Shown here: positions 61,696 to 64,000 of the stretch, in pieces
Layout: the number at the start of each line of letters is the position of its first letter
Numbering within the stretch: the stretch's first letter is position 1
Source: Spirosoma utsteinense
GTDB taxonomy: Bacteria > Bacteroidota > Bacteroidia > Cytophagales > Spirosomataceae
Direction: 5' to 3'
NCBI RefSeq assembly: GCF_014282275.1
Contig: NZ_VFIA01000006.1
Span: 124,001 to 188,000 of the forward strand
Length of the DNA: 64,000 nucleotides
Translations under genes and position numbers: made by a program
The notes under the pieces: model-generated
Database searches by the model: none
What the model was told of the DNA's origin: nothing
The model's input: the letters and a program-made list of their open reading frames with translations, nothing else

Positions 61696-62853
61696 ATGAT
61701 ACGTATTCTGTTCGGATGGTTGCTCGTTGGTCAGGTCATGGGTCAGAGCGTTGTGGCACCTAAAACGGTTCGGCCACAGTCTTCAGGCGCAAACCAGCGT
61801 ATTAAAAATGAAATGACCCATGTGGCTCAGGCCTTTCTGGCAACCCTGTCGAATGAGCAACGACAGCAGGCAGTGTACGCACTAGACGATCCCGAACGAT
61901 TTGTCTGGTACTATACGCCACATGACCGCAAAGGCTTGCCCCTCAAGCAGATGAATTCTGACCAGAGACTGGCTGCGTTGGCCTTGCTAAAGACAGGATT
62001 AAGCGATCAGGGGTATGAAAAAGCAACGGGGATTATGGATATGGAAAACGTACTACGGGTTGTCGAAAATAAACCCGCTAACGATACCTACCGCGATCCT
62101 GACAACTATTATGTAACTATTTTCGGTAATCCTGATAAGGATAGCCCCTGGAGTTGGCGGATCGACGGCCATCATTTGTCGCTTCAGTTTATGTCGCAGG
62201 CAGGATTAGAGGGTCGTGGGCAGTCAGGTTCAGAACGCATATTGGCACAGACGCCAACGTTCTTCGGCAGCAACCCCGGTATTGTTCGAAACGATCCTGG
62301 TATGGCCGATAAGCGAATGGCTGATCCACGATTGGGCAAACTACCCCAGTACGGAAAGCAATTACTCAGACAGGAAACCGAACGTGCATTTGCGCTACTG
62401 AAAGCCTTGACACCAGAACAGCTAAAACAGGTCGTTGTAGCACCGGTGGCTTACCCGGATATCCTTACGGGTAATAAGCGCAGCGTAGTCATGGATAAGA
62501 TGGATGGCTTACAACTGGGGGATATGACTGCGTCGCAACGCGCTCTTTTTCTTGAACTTCTTCAAACGTACCTGTCTAACTATCGCATTACACTCGCGAA
62601 CCAGCAGTTAGACAAACTCAGGAAAAGTGGTCTCGATAGCCTACGATTTGCCTGGGCAGGTGATATGACCCCTCAGTTGGGCAATGGAAAAGGGTGGTAC
62701 TACCGTATTCATGGCCCTACGATTTTGATTGAATACGATAATACCCAGAGTGATGCCAATCATATTCATACCGTTGTGCGTGATCTGACCAACGACTTTG
62801 GCGAGGATCTACTACAGGAGCATTACCGAACCAGTAGTCACAAAAAACCATAG
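61696..62853 (+). CDS. DUF3500 family exported protein
   Basis: A 385-residue protein with a signal peptide (MIRILFGWLLVGQVMGQS). It matches DUF3500: FVWYYTPHDRKGLPLKQMNS near the start, then YYVTIFGNPDKDSPWSWRID and GHHLSLQF, and a repeat of the pattern in the C-terminal half (WAGDMTPQLGNGKGWYYRIH, IEYDNTQSDANHIHTVVRD). The duplicate W-R/I-H/G-H-layout suggests two related halves. The frame opens at GTG 61675; ATG 61696 fits the signal peptide better. Function of the family is unknown. Confidence 0.88.
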   Translation: MIRILFGWLLVGQVMGQSVVAPKTVRPQSSGANQRIKNEMTHVAQAFLATLSNEQRQQAVYALDDPERFVWYYTPHDRKGLPLKQMNSDQRLAALALLKTGLSDQGYEKATGIMDMENVLRVVENKPANDTYRDPDNYYVTIFGNPDKDSPWSWRIDGHHLSLQFMSQAGLEGRGQSGSERILAQTPTFFGSNPGIVRNDPGMADKRMADPRLGKLPQYGKQLLRQETERAFALLKALTPEQLKQVVVAPVAYPDILTGNKRSVVMDKMDGLQLGDMTASQRALFLELLQTYLSNYRITLANQQLDKLRKSGLDSLRFAWAGDMTPQLGNGKGWYYRIHGPTILIEYDNTQSDANHIHTVVRDLTNDFGEDLLQEHYRTSSHKKP

Positions 62854-62941
62854 TTGGACTGATTCTGTACTATTTAACAAATTTTAAGGGAAATGTGCGC
62901 GCGTTTTTTCTTAATTTAGTAAGATAATTCGTTCTCAATTC

Positions 62942-64000
62942 ATGAAGAAAATCCTCATTAGTGCGTCGGTGTGCCTGCTCTCACTAGCCGCTTCAGCGCA
63001 ACAAACCCAATGGTTCCTGCGTGACAAGACTGACAGTACTGTCGGTATCAGCGTTGAGCGCACATACCGCGAATTGCTGAAAAATCGTAAACCCACACCG
63101 GTTGTTGTCGCTGTAATCGACGGTGGCATCGATATCAATCACGAAGACCTGCGCCGGGTGCTCTGGACCAACACAAAAGAAGTGGCGGGCAATGGTAAAG
63201 ATGACGACAAGAATGGATATGTCGATGACATTCATGGCTGGAACTTCATTGGTGGCAAAGATGGCCGCAATGTTGGTTATGAGACCGTTGAAGTAACTCG
63301 TCTTTACGTTCAGCTGAAACCCAAATATGAGGGAAAAAGCCGCGCGTCGCTTAAGCCGGCGGAACAGAAAGAATATGATTTGTATGTGAAGACAAAAGGT
63401 GAGGTTGAGAAAAATCAGGCTCAGTACAAAGCGCAGTATCAGGGGATCAGTCAGTTTTATACGCAGTATACAGCGGCCGTCGATAACCTGAAAAAGGCGC
63501 TTAACGTAACCAAATTAGATACCAACACGCTGCGCCAGGCAGCCGACACGCTAACCGATGCAGCCCTGAAACGGCCTGTTGCAGGTATTCTTCGGCTGCT
63601 GCGTCAGCAGGGAGCCGCCGACACAGATGTGGTATTGGGTGAACTGGAAAAAGCGAATGAGCAGCTTAAAGCTCGTGCTGAATACAATTACAATCCAGAC
63701 TTCAACAGCCGTGATATTGTAGGCGATAACCCTAATGACCTAAAGCAACGTGATTATGGCAATGCCGACGTAGCAGGCCCCCGTGCTGATCATGGCACAC
63801 ACGTGGCTGGTATCATTGGAGCCGACCGGACCAATAATCTGGGGGTAATGGGTATTTCCGATGCTGTACAGATCATGGGAGTTCGGGCGGTGCCGGATGG
63901 CGATGAGCGGGATAAAGATGTCGCTAACGCCATTCGCTATGCTGTCGATAACGGAGCGCAGATCATTAACATGAGCTTTGGGAAAGATTACTCGCCCCAG
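62942..64000 (+). CDS. S8 family (subtilisin-like) serine peptidase, 3' end cut by the window
   Basis: The first 353 codons of an exported subtilase. The signal peptide MKKILISASVCLLSLAASA is followed by the catalytic Asp60 (VVVAVIDGGIDINHEDL) and His284 (ADHGTHVAGIIG). The Ser motif would lie beyond the edge. Asp and His are about 220 residues apart instead of the usual 30-60: an insertion of about 170 residues between them is charged and partly coiled (KTKGEVEKNQAQYKAQYQ). The insertion is shared by some Bacteroidota subtilases. Whether a T9SS sorting tail is present cannot be seen. Confidence 0.9.
   Translation, partial: MKKILISASVCLLSLAASAQQTQWFLRDKTDSTVGISVERTYRELLKNRKPTPVVVAVIDGGIDINHEDLRRVLWTNTKEVAGNGKDDDKNGYVDDIHGWNFIGGKDGRNVGYETVEVTRLYVQLKPKYEGKSRASLKPAEQKEYDLYVKTKGEVEKNQAQYKAQYQGISQFYTQYTAAVDNLKKALNVTKLDTNTLRQAADTLTDAALKRPVAGILRLLRQQGAADTDVVLGELEKANEQLKARAEYNYNPDFNSRDIVGDNPNDLKQRDYGNADVAGPRADHGTHVAGIIGADRTNNLGVMGISDAVQIMGVRAVPDGDERDKDVANAIRYAVDNGAQIINMSFGKDYSPQ

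Overview
The window looks like a chromosomal segment of a Bacteroidota bacterium of the order Cytophagales, closest in style to Spirosoma and its relatives. This placement is an inference from gene content. Supporting content: two TonB-dependent receptors (one followed by a DUF4249 lipoprotein), a DUF6089 outer-membrane protein, S46 and S9 peptidases, an HU/mutY/ssb/gldE cluster, a 29-residue AURKAIP1/COX24-type basic protein beside an Rne/Rng ribonuclease, several LytTR regulators, promoters of the Bacteroidota type (TAnnTTTG with an upstream TTG) and few Shine-Dalgarno sequences. I see no insertion sequence, prophage, CRISPR array or rRNA.

Layout. 0-12.6 kb: cysteine synthase (cut by the left edge), a free-standing LytTR protein, a long-chain acyl-CoA ligase, a single-domain response regulator, tRNA-Arg(CCG), a Nudix hydrolase, a DUF6089 protein, an S9 peptidase, a DinB protein, an S46 dipeptidyl-peptidase and an NADH dehydrogenase type II. 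12.8-21.5 kb: a TonB receptor/DUF4249 pair, DAHP synthase-chorismate mutase, proline dehydrogenase, signal peptidase II and a large exported protein of unknown function. 21.6-26.6 kb: an envelope-biogenesis run read leftward, uppS-bamA-ompH-ompH. 26.8-33.8 kb: a fasciclin lipoprotein, two metallo-beta-lactamase-fold hydrolases, a double FKBP lipoprotein and a second TonB receptor. 33.9-42.3 kb: mostly leftward metabolic genes (SDR, FAD oxidoreductase, YjjG phosphatase, 2Fe-2S protein, O-methyltransferase, Gfo/Idh/MocA oxidoreductase) plus a degenerate sigma-like protein. 43-48.6 kb: an amidophosphoribosyltransferase, a vanadium haloperoxidase/PAP2 protein and DNA primase. 48.8-52.7 kb: an accessory-looking regulatory stretch. 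52.7-59.2 kb: rng, the small basic protein, a TPR protein, HU, mutY, ssb and gldE. 59.3-64 kb: a phytanoyl-CoA dioxygenase-like protein, a membrane protein, a DUF3500 protein and the start of a subtilase.

The most interesting locus is 51.2-52.7 kb. A 54-residue peptide gene with a Lys-rich N-terminus and a Cys-Cys pair lies 12 bases before a divergent LpxL/HtrB-like acyltransferase. That enzyme has Arg in place of the catalytic acid of HX4(D/E), and its C-terminal tail resembles a PqqD/RRE peptide-binding fold. Divergently encoded is a membrane-anchored LytTR regulator, and the shared intergenic region has a 22-bp-spaced direct repeat of the kind LytTR proteins bind. I read this as a candidate acylated ribosomal peptide or peptide-signalling system; the function is inference. 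Next to it are a LuxR-type regulator with a degenerate receiver domain and a 29-bp operator-like inverted repeat.

A second theme is the number of very long, nearly perfect hairpins at gene ends. They include a 33-bp stem at 1.4 kb and a 78-base palindrome with no loop after dnaG. Several overlap the N-terminal extensions of long ORFs and so help decide the true start codons.
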